A DNA stretch of 64,000 nt from Streptomyces sp. ISL-1. Lineage in GTDB: Bacteria > Actinomycetota > Actinomycetes > Streptomycetales > Streptomycetaceae. Location: assembly GCF_018614585.1 (NCBI RefSeq), contig NZ_JAGGOI010000054.1, positions 1 through 64,000 of the forward strand. The letters run 5' to 3'. A program made the translations under genes and the position numbers. Positions within the stretch are counted from its first letter, which is position 1. Each line of letters begins with the position of its first letter. The notes below the pieces were generated by a model. That model was given only the letters and a program-made list of their open reading frames with translations, was not told the DNA's origin and searched no databases. Below, one piece after another: positions 1 through 7,560 of the stretch.

Positions 1-715
1 GGGCCGCCGGCGCCGGAGCAGCGGCCGCGGGGGCCGGAGCCGGAGCGGCGGGAGCCGGAGCCGCGGCCGGAGCGGCACCCGGGGCGCCGATCACGGCCAG
101 CCTGGCGCCGACCTCTGCCGTCTCGTCCTCGCCGACCACGATCTCCAGCAGCACACCGGAAGCCGGGGCCGGGATCTCGGTGTCGACCTTGTCCGTGGAG
201 ACCTCGAGCAGCGGCTCGTCGGCCTCGACGCTCTCGCCGACCTGCTTGAGCCAGCGGGTGACGGTGCCCTCGGTGACGCTCTCGCCGAGCGCGGGGAGGA
301 CGACGTCCGTACCGGTGGCGCCGCCCGCGGGGGCAGCCGCCGCCGGAGCCGGTTCCGGGGCCGGAGCGGCGGGCGCCTGCTCGGCCGGAGCCGCGGGGGC
401 CGGGGCCGGAGCGGCCGCGGCCGGAGCGGCCGGGGCCTCGGCGGCGGCGGGGGCCGGAGCCTCGGCAGCGGCACCGCTGCCGTCGTCGATGACGGCCAGC
501 TCGGCGCCGACCTCGACGGTCTCGTCCTCGGCGACCTTGATGGACGCGAGGATGCCCGCGGCGGGGGCCGGGATCTCGGTGTCGACCTTGTCGGTCGACA
601 CTTCGAGCAGCGGCTCGTCGGCCTCGACTCGCTCGCCCTCGGCTTTCAGCCAGCGGGTGACAGTGCCCTCGGTGACGCTCTCGCCGAGCGCCGGAAGGGT
701 TACGGAAACCGACAT
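1..715 (-). CDS. sucB: 2-oxoacid dehydrogenase E2 (dihydrolipoamide acyltransferase), N-terminal part
   Basis: This is the 5' part of a dihydrolipoamide acyltransferase; the inner-core and catalytic domains lie beyond the window edge. It reads from an ATG at 713-715. Two lipoyl domains are visible, each with the VSTDKVDTEIPAP motif in which the lysine (K43 in the first) carries lipoate. They are joined by long Ala/Pro linkers, the flexible swinging arms of E2. The E3 gene lpdA lies immediately upstream (92 bp gap) on the same strand, so the two are probably one operon. Whether E2 serves 2-oxoglutarate or pyruvate dehydrogenase cannot be read from the lipoyl domains; actinobacterial orthologues (M. 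tuberculosis DlaT) can serve several complexes. The repetitive Ala/Pro linker DNA explains the low-complexity start of the window. Confidence 0.93.
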   Translation of the reverse strand, partial: MSVSVTLPALGESVTEGTVTRWLKAEGERVEADEPLLEVSTDKVDTEIPAPAAGILASIKVAEDETVEVGAELAVIDDGSGAAAEAPAPAAAEAPAAPAAAAPAPAPAAPAEQAPAAPAPEPAPAAAAPAGGATGTDVVLPALGESVTEGTVTRWLKQVGESVEADEPLLEVSTDKVDTEIPAPASGVLLEIVVGEDETAEVGARLAVIGAPGAAPAAAPAPAAPAPAPAAAAPAPAA

Positions 716-805
716 GGTTTCAGTTGCTCCTAACGGATGGGGTCTCCCCAGCTCGCGCGGAGCGCCGAGCGAGGGGACGTGGAAGTGTCGTCGCGCCCGA
801 GGGGC

Positions 806-2194
806 TCAGTCGTGGGAGTGCAGGGGCTTGCCCGCGAGTGCCAGGTGGGCCTCGCCGAGCGCCTCACTCTGCGTCGGGTGCGCATGGATGAGCTGCGCGA
901 CCTCGGCCGGCAGAGCCTCCCAGTTGTAGATCAGCTGAGCTTCGCCGACCTGCTCGCCCATACGGTCACCGACCATGTGGACGCCGACCACGGCACCGTC
1001 CTTGACCTGGACGAGCTTGATCTCGCCCGCGGTCTTCAGGATCTTGCTCTTGCCATTGCCCGCGAGGTTGTACTTCAGGGCGACGACCTTGTCCGCGCCG
1101 TAGATCTCCTTGGCCTTGGCCTCGGTGATGCCCACGGCGGCGACCTCGGGGTGGCAGTACGTCACCCGGGGCACGCCGTCGTAATCGATCGGAACGGTCT
1201 TCAGACCGGCCAGCCGCTCTGCCACCAGGATTCCCTCGGCGAAGCCGACATGCGCGAGCTGCAGCGTGGGGACGAGGTCACCGACCGCCGAGATGGTGGG
1301 CACGTTCGTCTGCATGTACTCGTCGACCAGGACAAAGCCGCGGTCCATCGCGACGCCCTGCTCCTCGTAGCCGAGACCGGCGGAGACGGGGCCGCGGCCG
1401 ACGGCGACCAGCAGTACCTCGGCCTCGAAGGCCTTGCCGTCCGCGAGGGTGACCCGCACACCCTCGGCGGTGTACTCGGCCTTCTCGAAGAAGGTGCCCA
1501 GGTTGAACTTGATGCCGCGCTTGCGGAACGCGCGCTCAAGAAGCTTCGAGCTGCTCTCGTCCTCGACCGGCACCAGGTGCTTCAGGCCCTCGATGACGGT
1601 GACGTCGGAACCGAAGGACTTCCACGCCGAGGCGAACTCGACGCCGATGACGCCGCCGCCCAGCACGATCGCGGACTGCGGGACGCGGTCCATCTTCAGC
1701 GCGTGGTCCGAGGAGATGATGCGGTTTCCGTCGATCTCCAGGCCCGGCAGCGACTTCGGTACGGAGCCGGTGGCGAGGAGGACATGACGGCCCTGGACGC
1801 GCTGACCGTTGACGTCGACAGAGGTGGGGGAGGACAGCCGCCCCTCACCCTCGATGTAGGTGACCTTGCGGGAGGCGATCAGACCCTGGAGACCCTTGTA
1901 CAGGCCCGAGATCACCTCGTCCTTGTACTTGTGGACGGCTTCGATGTCGATGCCCTCGAAGGTGGCCTTGACGCCGAACTGGTCGGCCTCACGTGCCTGG
2001 TCGGCGATCTCGCCGGCGTGCAGCAGAGCCTTCGTCGGGATACATCCGTTGTGCAGGCAGGTGCCGCCGACCTTGCCCTTCTCGATCAGGGCGACGTCCA
2101 GGCCCAGCTGAGCTCCACGCAGCGCCGCAGCGTAACCGCCGCTACCACCGCCGAGGATCACTAGGTCGAAAACGGTGCTGGCGTCGTTCGCCAC
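806..2194 (-). CDS. lpdA: dihydrolipoyl dehydrogenase (E3)
   Basis: E3 reoxidises dihydrolipoamide on E2 with FAD and NAD+. The 462-aa product shows the N-terminal FAD motif GGGSGGYAAA, the redox disulfide GGTCLHNGCIPTK, a mid-protein NAD motif (GGGVIGVEFA) and the C-terminal dimerisation motif HAHPTQSEALGEA, which holds the catalytic His-Glu pair. The start is set at GTG 2192-2194, directly after GGAGGA and at the conserved family N-terminus (ANDASTVFDLVI). An in-frame ATG about 39 codons upstream would add a non-conserved extension. It sits just upstream of sucB on the same strand, consistent with an E3-E2 operon. Confidence 0.96.
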   Translation of the reverse strand: MANDASTVFDLVILGGGSGGYAAALRGAQLGLDVALIEKGKVGGTCLHNGCIPTKALLHAGEIADQAREADQFGVKATFEGIDIEAVHKYKDEVISGLYKGLQGLIASRKVTYIEGEGRLSSPTSVDVNGQRVQGRHVLLATGSVPKSLPGLEIDGNRIISSDHALKMDRVPQSAIVLGGGVIGVEFASAWKSFGSDVTVIEGLKHLVPVEDESSSKLLERAFRKRGIKFNLGTFFEKAEYTAEGVRVTLADGKAFEAEVLLVAVGRGPVSAGLGYEEQGVAMDRGFVLVDEYMQTNVPTISAVGDLVPTLQLAHVGFAEGILVAERLAGLKTVPIDYDGVPRVTYCHPEVAAVGITEAKAKEIYGADKVVALKYNLAGNGKSKILKTAGEIKLVQVKDGAVVGVHMVGDRMGEQVGEAQLIYNWEALPAEVAQLIHAHPTQSEALGEAHLALAGKPLHSHD

Positions 2195-2496
2195 GTCACG
2201 TCCTCCATGCATGTGCGCCGGTCGCCGGCCTTCGATGACCGGGCGGCGGCTGGTGTTCGGCCGCTGTTTCGTCGGCCCTGTGGTGGGGGCCCTGTCCTGC
2301 CGAGAACCCATCTTCGCACTTGTTGACGGGAGGCGGGACGCGGGGCCGGAGTCTGGGACGGCCCATCGACCGTCCCAAGGGGTTACTGGCCCGTACGAAA
2401 GAAAGTACGGATTCCGTTGAAAGCGAACGTAACAACACTTACGGCCCCGGACGTATGCCCGGGGCCGTACAGAGATGAACGCCTCAGTCCCCGGCC
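2195..2496. other. Intergenic region between pepA and lpdA
   Basis: About 300 bp without a credible gene. It holds the pepA terminator hairpin (2440-2469) and the upstream region of lpdA. Bases near 2395-2435 are much more A/T rich than their surroundings, as expected for a promoter of the lpdA-sucB operon on the minus strand, but I cannot place -10 and -35 boxes with confidence. Confidence 0.5.
2440..2469 (-). terminator. Terminator hairpin downstream of pepA
   Basis: A perfect 11-bp inverted repeat (TACGGCCCCGG / CCGGGGCCGTA) with an 8-nt loop lies 27 bp past the pepA stop. There is no clear U tract, which is common for Streptomyces terminators. It separates pepA from lpdA on the same strand. 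Confidence 0.7.
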
Positions 2497-4065
2497 TCAG
2501 CCCAGATCGCCGGCGGCGGTGCGCTCGGCGAGCTTGACGAGGGTGCGGACCGAGGAGCCGGTGCCGCCCTTGGGGGTGTAGCCGTACGGCGCACCTTCGT
2601 GGAAGGCCGGGCCCGCGATGTCCAGGTGCGCCCAGGTGATGCCCTCGCCCACGAACTCCTTCAGGAAGAGACCGGCCACCAGGCCGCCGCCCATCCGCTC
2701 ACCCATGTTGGCGATGTCGGCGATGGGGGAGTCCATGCCCTTGCGCAGCTCGGCGGGGAGCGGCATCGGCCAGGACTGCTCGCCGACCTCCTCGGCGATC
2801 TCGTGGATGGAGGTACGGAAGGCCTCGTCGTTGGACATGATGCCGAAGGTGCGGTTGCCGAGAGCGAGCACCATCGCGCCGGTCAGCGTCGCGACGTCCA
2901 CGATGGCGTCCGGCTTGTCCTCGGAGGCCCTCCACAGCGCGTCGCCCAGGACCAGACGGCCCTCGGCGTCGGTGTTGAGCACCTCGACCGTCTTGCCGCT
3001 GTACATGCGCAGGACGTCGCCGGGGCGGGTGGCCGAGCCCGACGGCATGTTCTCGGCGAGCGCGAGCCAGCCGGTGACATTGACGGCGAGGCCCAGGCGG
3101 GCGGCGGCGACCACGGCGGCGAACACCGCGGCGGCGCCGCTCATGTCGCACTTCATCGTCTCGTTGTGGCCGGCCGGCTTGAGCGAGATGCCGCCCGAGT
3201 CGTAGGTGATGCCCTTGCCGACCAGGGCGAGCGTCTTGGCCGCCTTGGAGTGGGTGTAGGTGAGCTTCACCAGACGCGGCGGGTTCTGCGAACCCTGGCC
3301 GACGCCGAGGATGCCGCCGAAGCCGCCCTTGGCGAGCGCCTTCTCGTCGAGCACCTGCACCTTGATGCCGTGCTCCTTGCCGGCGGCGGTGACCGCGGCG
3401 GCGAAGGACTCGGGTGTGAGGTCGTTCGGCGGGGTGTTGATCAGGTCGCGGGCGCGGTTGATCTCCTCGGTCAGCGCGATCGCGCGCTCGGCCGCGGCCT
3501 TGTGCGCCTTGTCGCGCGGCTTGGCGCCGAGCAGGGCGACCTCGCCGAGCGGCAGCTTCGCCCCTCCCTCAGAGCCTCCGGCCTGGGAGGTGCCCCCACC
3601 GTTCTTGGAGTCCTTCGCGTCCTTGTCGCTGCCCCGGTAGACGGTGAAGGCGTACGCACCGAGGAGCGCGCCCTCGGCGATGGCCTCCACGTCCTCGGCC
3701 GCCTCGACCGGCAGAGCGAACGCGGCCTTCTTCGAGCCGGTCAGCGCACGGGCCGCGGCGCCCGCGGCACGCCGCAGCGACTCGGCGTTGTACGCCTCGT
3801 CCTTCTCCGGCACCGCGCCGAGGCCGACCGCCAGGATGACCGGGGTCTTGAGCCCGGAAGGGGCGGGGAGCTTGGTCACCTCGCCCTCGGCACCGGTGGC
3901 GCCGAGGGTATCCAGAACGGAGGCGAGCTTTCCGTCGAACGCCTTGTCCACGGCCTCGGCGCCGGGCGCGACGACCGGGCCCTTGGCGCCCTTCGCGACG
4001 CCGACCACGAGGGCGTCGGCGCGCAGCGTCGCCGCGCCGGCAGTGCTGAGAGTGAGAGCAGTCAC
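2497..4065 (-). CDS. pepA: leucyl aminopeptidase (M17 family)
   Basis: A cytoplasmic two-metal aminopeptidase that removes N-terminal residues from peptides. The 522-aa product has the M17 signature NTDAEGRLVLGD and upstream metal and active-site segments (YDSGGISLKP, KCDMSGAA) in its C-terminal half; the N-terminal half is the variable macro-like domain. Translation starts at GTG 4063-4065. Around residues 151-170 a Gly/Ser-rich stretch (SKNGGGTSQAGG and following) is encoded by a palindromic G+C-rich segment near 3560-3605 that looks like an in-frame insertion between the two domains. It is monocistronic, with a terminator hairpin just after it, and is the orthologue of M. tuberculosis PepB. 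Confidence 0.95.
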   Translation of the reverse strand: MTALTLSTAGAATLRADALVVGVAKGAKGPVVAPGAEAVDKAFDGKLASVLDTLGATGAEGEVTKLPAPSGLKTPVILAVGLGAVPEKDEAYNAESLRRAAGAAARALTGSKKAAFALPVEAAEDVEAIAEGALLGAYAFTVYRGSDKDAKDSKNGGGTSQAGGSEGGAKLPLGEVALLGAKPRDKAHKAAAERAIALTEEINRARDLINTPPNDLTPESFAAAVTAAGKEHGIKVQVLDEKALAKGGFGGILGVGQGSQNPPRLVKLTYTHSKAAKTLALVGKGITYDSGGISLKPAGHNETMKCDMSGAAAVFAAVVAAARLGLAVNVTGWLALAENMPSGSATRPGDVLRMYSGKTVEVLNTDAEGRLVLGDALWRASEDKPDAIVDVATLTGAMVLALGNRTFGIMSNDEAFRTSIHEIAEEVGEQSWPMPLPAELRKGMDSPIADIANMGERMGGGLVAGLFLKEFVGEGITWAHLDIAGPAFHEGAPYGYTPKGGTGSSVRTLVKLAERTAAGDLG

Positions 4066-4444
4066 GGTGGTGAAATCTCGCTTCCGTTGAGTTCCGGGGC
4101 CGTAAGGGGGTGGATCGACACCCCACGCCGGACAAGAGCCTACGCGCGGTCACATGGGTCGCTCACTGCGGCGGCGGTTCACTCGTCCGTGCCGCGGGCC
4201 CCGCGGCACATCGGGCCCGCTGCCGCGGAGGCGTCGGCGGGCTGCGGGGCGGGCTGTCGGGCGAGGCTGCCGGGCGGGCTCGTCTGTGCTCTGCTTTGCC
4301 GTGCGACCGCGCACCGCGCGCCGCCACACCGCGCACTGCCCCGCCCGAAGCCCGAGCCGTCGGGCCGTTCACCGCGTCGGCCCCGCCGCCGGCACCGAGA
4401 ACGGCCGTGGGGCACACCCTCCCGCACGCACTGGAGCCGGCCCT
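4066..4444. other. Divergent intergenic region between pepA and the glycosidase gene
   Basis: About 380 bp with no credible gene; open frames crossing it on either strand are G+C-driven shadows. It must carry the promoters of both flanking genes. A perfect 9-bp inverted repeat with a 3-nt spacer (GTGCCGCGG / CCGCGGCAC, 4189-4209) is the most symmetric element and could be an operator or a hairpin. The rest is CGC/CCG-rich simple sequence. Confidence 0.5.
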
Positions 4445-5233
4445 GTGAGACGCGTACCGCTGCCGCTCCTGCTCCTCCTCTTCCTCTTCGTGCCGGCGGG
4501 CTGCACCTCCCCGCCCGACGGCAAGCCGCCCGCCGATCGCTGGCGGCCGGAGCCGGGCCTGGCCTGGCAATGGCAGCTCAGCGGCAAGCTCGATCCGGCC
4601 GTGGACGTGCCGGTGTACGACATCGACGGCTTCGACCACCCGAAGTCCGCGGTCGACGATCTGCACCGCCGCGGCCGCAAAGTCATCTGCTATCTCTCCA
4701 CCGGCGCGTGGGAGGATTTCCGCCCGGACGCCGCGAAGTTCCCGAAGTCCGTTCTCGGCCGCGGCAACGGCTGGGACGGCGAGCGCTGGCTCGACATCCG
4801 GCGTACGGACATCCTCGAACCCCTTATGGCCGAGCGCATCGACATGTGCCGGGCCAAGGGCTTCGACGCGGTCGAGCCCGACAACATGGACGCGTACGCC
4901 AACCCCACCGGCTTCCCCATCACCGCGACCGACCAGCTCCGCTACAACCGCCTGATCGCCCGCCTCGCCCACGACCGTGGGCTGGCCGTGGGCCTGAAGA
5001 ACGACCTCGACCAGATTCCGCAGCTGGTGGGGGACTTCGACTTCGCGGTCAATGAGCAATGCGCGCAGTACGACGAGTGCGAGCGGCTGACGCCGTTCAT
5101 CAGCGCGGGCAAGGCGGTCTTCCACGTCGAGTACGAGCTGACGACGGATGAGTTCTGTCCAGGGGTCCGGCGGCTGAAGCTCAGCTCGATGCTGAAGAAG
5201 TACGAGCTGGGGGTCTGGCGGCAGCCCTGCTAG
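4445..5233 (+). CDS. Lipoprotein, endo-alpha-1,4-polygalactosaminidase-like (GH114-type)
   Basis: The start is GTG 4445, which gives a signal peptide (VRRVPLPLLLLLFLFVPAGC) ending in a lipobox with the lipid-anchored Cys at residue 20. The 262-aa product resembles the GH114/TM1410 TIM-barrel family: WQWQLSGKLD near the mature N-terminus, YDIDGFD, CYLSTGAWEDFRPD, WLDIRR, and the acidic motif FDAVEPDNMDAY, where the catalytic acids are expected. It is predicted to be a membrane-anchored extracellular hydrolase of galactosamine-containing polymers; the substrate is inferred from the family only. Its stop overlaps the stop of cobS by 4 bp, convergently. Confidence 0.8.
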   Translation: MRRVPLPLLLLLFLFVPAGCTSPPDGKPPADRWRPEPGLAWQWQLSGKLDPAVDVPVYDIDGFDHPKSAVDDLHRRGRKVICYLSTGAWEDFRPDAAKFPKSVLGRGNGWDGERWLDIRRTDILEPLMAERIDMCRAKGFDAVEPDNMDAYANPTGFPITATDQLRYNRLIARLAHDRGLAVGLKNDLDQIPQLVGDFDFAVNEQCAQYDECERLTPFISAGKAVFHVEYELTTDEFCPGVRRLKLSSMLKKYELGVWRQPC

Positions 5234-6045
5234 CGGCCGAGCACCAGCGCGACCAGGCAGACCGTCGCCGCCGTCTCCGCCAGCGCGCCGAACACGTCGC
5301 CCGTCACTCCGCCGAAGCGTCGTACGCAGTGGCGCAGCAGGAGTTGGGCCGCGCCGAGGCCCGTCAGTACCGCCAGCGCGTGGTGGACCGCGCCGCCGTA
5401 GCCGCCCGCTGGCGCGCCCGCCGCCGCGCAGGCCGCGGTGACCAGGGCGGCGACGGCGAGCCCGGTGCGTACGGGAACGACTTGGGCGACCACCGCGCCC
5501 AGGCCTTCGGGGCGGGCCGCCGGGACGCCCTTGCGTGAGGCCAGGGTGAGGGCGAGGCGCGCGGTCACGCCCGAGACCGCGGCGCCCACCGCGCCGTACG
5601 TCCAGCCCTCGGCGTACAGCTCGGCCACCGCCGCGACCTGGGCGAGGAGCACGAACAGCAGCGTGATGACCCCGAACGGCCCGATGTCCGACTGCTTCAT
5701 GATGCGCAGCGCGTCCTCGGCAGGCTTTGCACTGCCCAGGCCGTCGGCCGTGTCGGCGAGGCCGTCCAGATGGAGGCCGCGGGTGAGCGCGGCCGGGACG
5801 GCGACCGTGGCTGCTGCGGCGAGCAGCGGGCCGGAGCCCAGCAGCGTCATCAGACCACCGGCGCACCCGGCGAACAGGCCGACGACCAGCCCGGCCAGTG
5901 GCGCCGACAGCATTCCGGCGCGGGCCGCGGCGCGGTCCCAGCGGGTGATGGGAACCGGGAGCGCGGTCAGGGTGCCGAAAGCGAAACGAATGCCGTCGCG
6001 TATGCCATCGCGTATGCCGTCACGTGCGCCGTCGAAAGGAGTCAT
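5230..6045 (-). CDS. cobS: adenosylcobinamide-GDP ribazoletransferase (cobalamin synthase)
   Basis: CobS joins adenosylcobinamide-GDP to alpha-ribazole (or its phosphate), the last membrane step of cobalamin nucleotide-loop assembly. The 271-aa product is strongly hydrophobic and carries the family motifs LTRGLHLDGLADTADGLG and MKQSDIGPFGV. The N-terminus has an odd tandem repeat of about four residues (IRDG three times), coded by a 12-bp DNA repeat at 6000-6036, ahead of the first conserved segment FAFGTLTALPVP. A later start may therefore be the true one. The cobT and cobU partners lie 3.4 kb away on the same strand, separated by three envelope genes. Confidence 0.93.
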   Translation of the reverse strand: MTPFDGARDGIRDGIRDGIRFAFGTLTALPVPITRWDRAAARAGMLSAPLAGLVVGLFAGCAGGLMTLLGSGPLLAAAATVAVPAALTRGLHLDGLADTADGLGSAKPAEDALRIMKQSDIGPFGVITLLFVLLAQVAAVAELYAEGWTYGAVGAAVSGVTARLALTLASRKGVPAARPEGLGAVVAQVVPVRTGLAVAALVTAACAAAGAPAGGYGGAVHHALAVLTGLGAAQLLLRHCVRRFGGVTGDVFGALAETAATVCLVALVLGR

Positions 6046-6118
6046 CGCGCGCAGGCTATCCGGGCCGGAGTGACGGTAAATTGCGCATAACGCGCAAATC
6101 GGGAGCGGGTGGCATGGG

Positions 6119-6874
6119 ATGGGTCACTGGTTTTACCGCAACATCGTCGAGCCGGGAAAGCTCCCGATGCTGCTCGCGCTGGCCTCCTTCGTCATCACCT
6201 TCCTGGCGACCCGTACGATCACCCGGCTGATCAGGGCGGGCAGAGGGCCGTTCAAGAACGTGTCGCCCGGCGGCATGCACATCCACCATGTGGTCCCCGG
6301 CGTCATCCTGACCGTGATCGGCGGCTTCGCGGCGCTGGGGAGCTCCGAGCACGGCCCCTCCGCGGCGATCTGCGCGGTCATCTTCGGGATCGGCGCGGGC
6401 CTCGTACTCGACGAGTTCGCGCTCATCCTCCATCTCGACGACGTCTACTGGACCGAGCAGGGCCGGCAGAGCGTGGAGGTCGTGGTGCTCACCGCCGCCC
6501 TGGCGCTGCTCGTTATCAGTGGCTTCTCACCGCTCGGCGTCAACCAAATGACCCCCGACGAACGCCAGGACCGCGCCTCGCTGATCGCGACACTGGCCGT
6601 CAACTTCCTCCTTGTGCTCGTCGTGCTGTTCAAGGGCAAGCCGCGGATGGCCCTCATCAGCGTTCTGCTGCCGTTCGTGGCGATCTTCGGGGCGGTACGG
6701 CTGGCCCGGCCGGCCTCTCCCTGGGCGCGCCGCTTCTACCGCAAGCGGCCCAAAGCCCGCGCCAGGGCCCGGCTGCGCTCCTTCCACCACGACCTCCGCT
6801 GGGACCGGCCGCGGCGCAAGTTTCAGGACCTGATCGGCGGCGCGCCCGACCGGCTGCCCGTACGCAAACGCTGA
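6119..6874 (+). CDS. Conserved integral membrane protein
   Basis: I do not recognise a function. The 251-aa product starts at ATG 6119 and has about six hydrophobic segments (roughly residues 16-32, 55-75, 80-105, 120-138, 158-175 and 180-195). After the first segment comes a His-rich loop, GGMHIHHVVPG, that could bind a metal. The C-terminus is very basic (many Arg/Lys) and probably cytoplasmic. It is conserved in actinobacteria in my recollection. Its 3' end overlaps the convergent downstream gene by 52 bp. It is divergent from cobS, with about 70 bp between the starts. Confidence 0.75.
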   Translation: MGHWFYRNIVEPGKLPMLLALASFVITFLATRTITRLIRAGRGPFKNVSPGGMHIHHVVPGVILTVIGGFAALGSSEHGPSAAICAVIFGIGAGLVLDEFALILHLDDVYWTEQGRQSVEVVVLTAALALLVISGFSPLGVNQMTPDERQDRASLIATLAVNFLLVLVVLFKGKPRMALISVLLPFVAIFGAVRLARPASPWARRFYRKRPKARARARLRSFHHDLRWDRPRRKFQDLIGGAPDRLPVRKR

Positions 6875-7560
6875 CGCCTGCGTCGCCGCAGCAGCGTCGA
6901 GAGCGCGCACACCACGAGCACCGCCGCGATCGCCGCGAGATGCTCCTTGCCCGCGAGGTTGTTCTTGACCAGTACCTCGACGACCATCGACACGATCAAC
7001 AGCGCCACGGTGAACCAGGCCCTGAAGCGCCAGCAGACGACGACCGCGAGCCCGACGACCGCAGCCGACGGGCCGGTGTCGACGATCTGCGCGTCGGAGG
7101 CGGGCAGCCCGAAGAGACCGTCGGGGCCGAGCGCGATGCCGATCCGCGCGTACGTCGTCCCGGCCAGCGTCGACACGTACGCGATCACCAGCGTCCGCCA
7201 CCGGCCCAGACAGATCTCCGCGACCCCGAACACCAGCAGTACCTGCGCCAGCGCACCCCACACCGGCAGATCCAGCGCCGGTACGAACAGCGACAGCGGG
7301 GTGCGCAGCAGGGCCACCCAGAGCGGGTCCTCGGCCTCGACGAAGCCGATGTCGTGGACCAGGCCGATACCCCACGACTGGTTCTGCACCAGCTGGAAGA
7401 GCGCCGTGAGGCAGAACGCCCCGAGCGTCATCGGAACGGCCCGCCACTTCTTGGTGACGAGCGCCGTCCGCAGGGTCGCGTACAGCGGCCCCCACTCGCG
7501 GCGCGCGAAGGCGCTCACCCTTGTCAACGACCGGTCTCCAGATGTCTGCGGTGCATCCAC
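6823..7560 (-). CDS. Rhomboid-like membrane protein
   Basis: The 245-aa product has about six membrane segments and resembles the actinobacterial rhomboid-like family. A Ser in TGPSAAVVG within a mid-protein helix and a His in KEHLAAI within the last helix are placed like the Ser-His dyad of rhomboid proteases. Protease activity is inference: the Ser motif is not the canonical GxSG. It follows the MprF-like gene on the same strand and overlaps it by 37 bp if the start at 7558-7560 is used; a GTG at 7516-7518 would remove the overlap but has poor ribosome-binding spacing. The C-terminal Arg-rich tail overlaps the convergent gene. Confidence 0.65.
   Translation of the reverse strand: MDAPQTSGDRSLTRVSAFARREWGPLYATLRTALVTKKWRAVPMTLGAFCLTALFQLVQNQSWGIGLVHDIGFVEAEDPLWVALLRTPLSLFVPALDLPVWGALAQVLLVFGVAEICLGRWRTLVIAYVSTLAGTTYARIGIALGPDGLFGLPASDAQIVDTGPSAAVVGLAVVVCWRFRAWFTVALLIVSMVVEVLVKNNLAGKEHLAAIAAVLVVCALSTLLRRRRRQRLRTGSRSGAPPIRS

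Noticed and set aside
2195..2311. Longer N-terminus for lpdA starting at ATG 2311
   Set aside because: The extra 39 residues are Arg/Pro-rich and unlike E3 proteins; the GTG at 2194 has a strong ribosome-binding site and the conserved start.
4163..5866. 567-codon minus-strand frame across the glycosidase gene
   Set aside because: Arg-rich; the first 150 codons are the wrong frame of cobS and the rest is the complement of the glycosidase.
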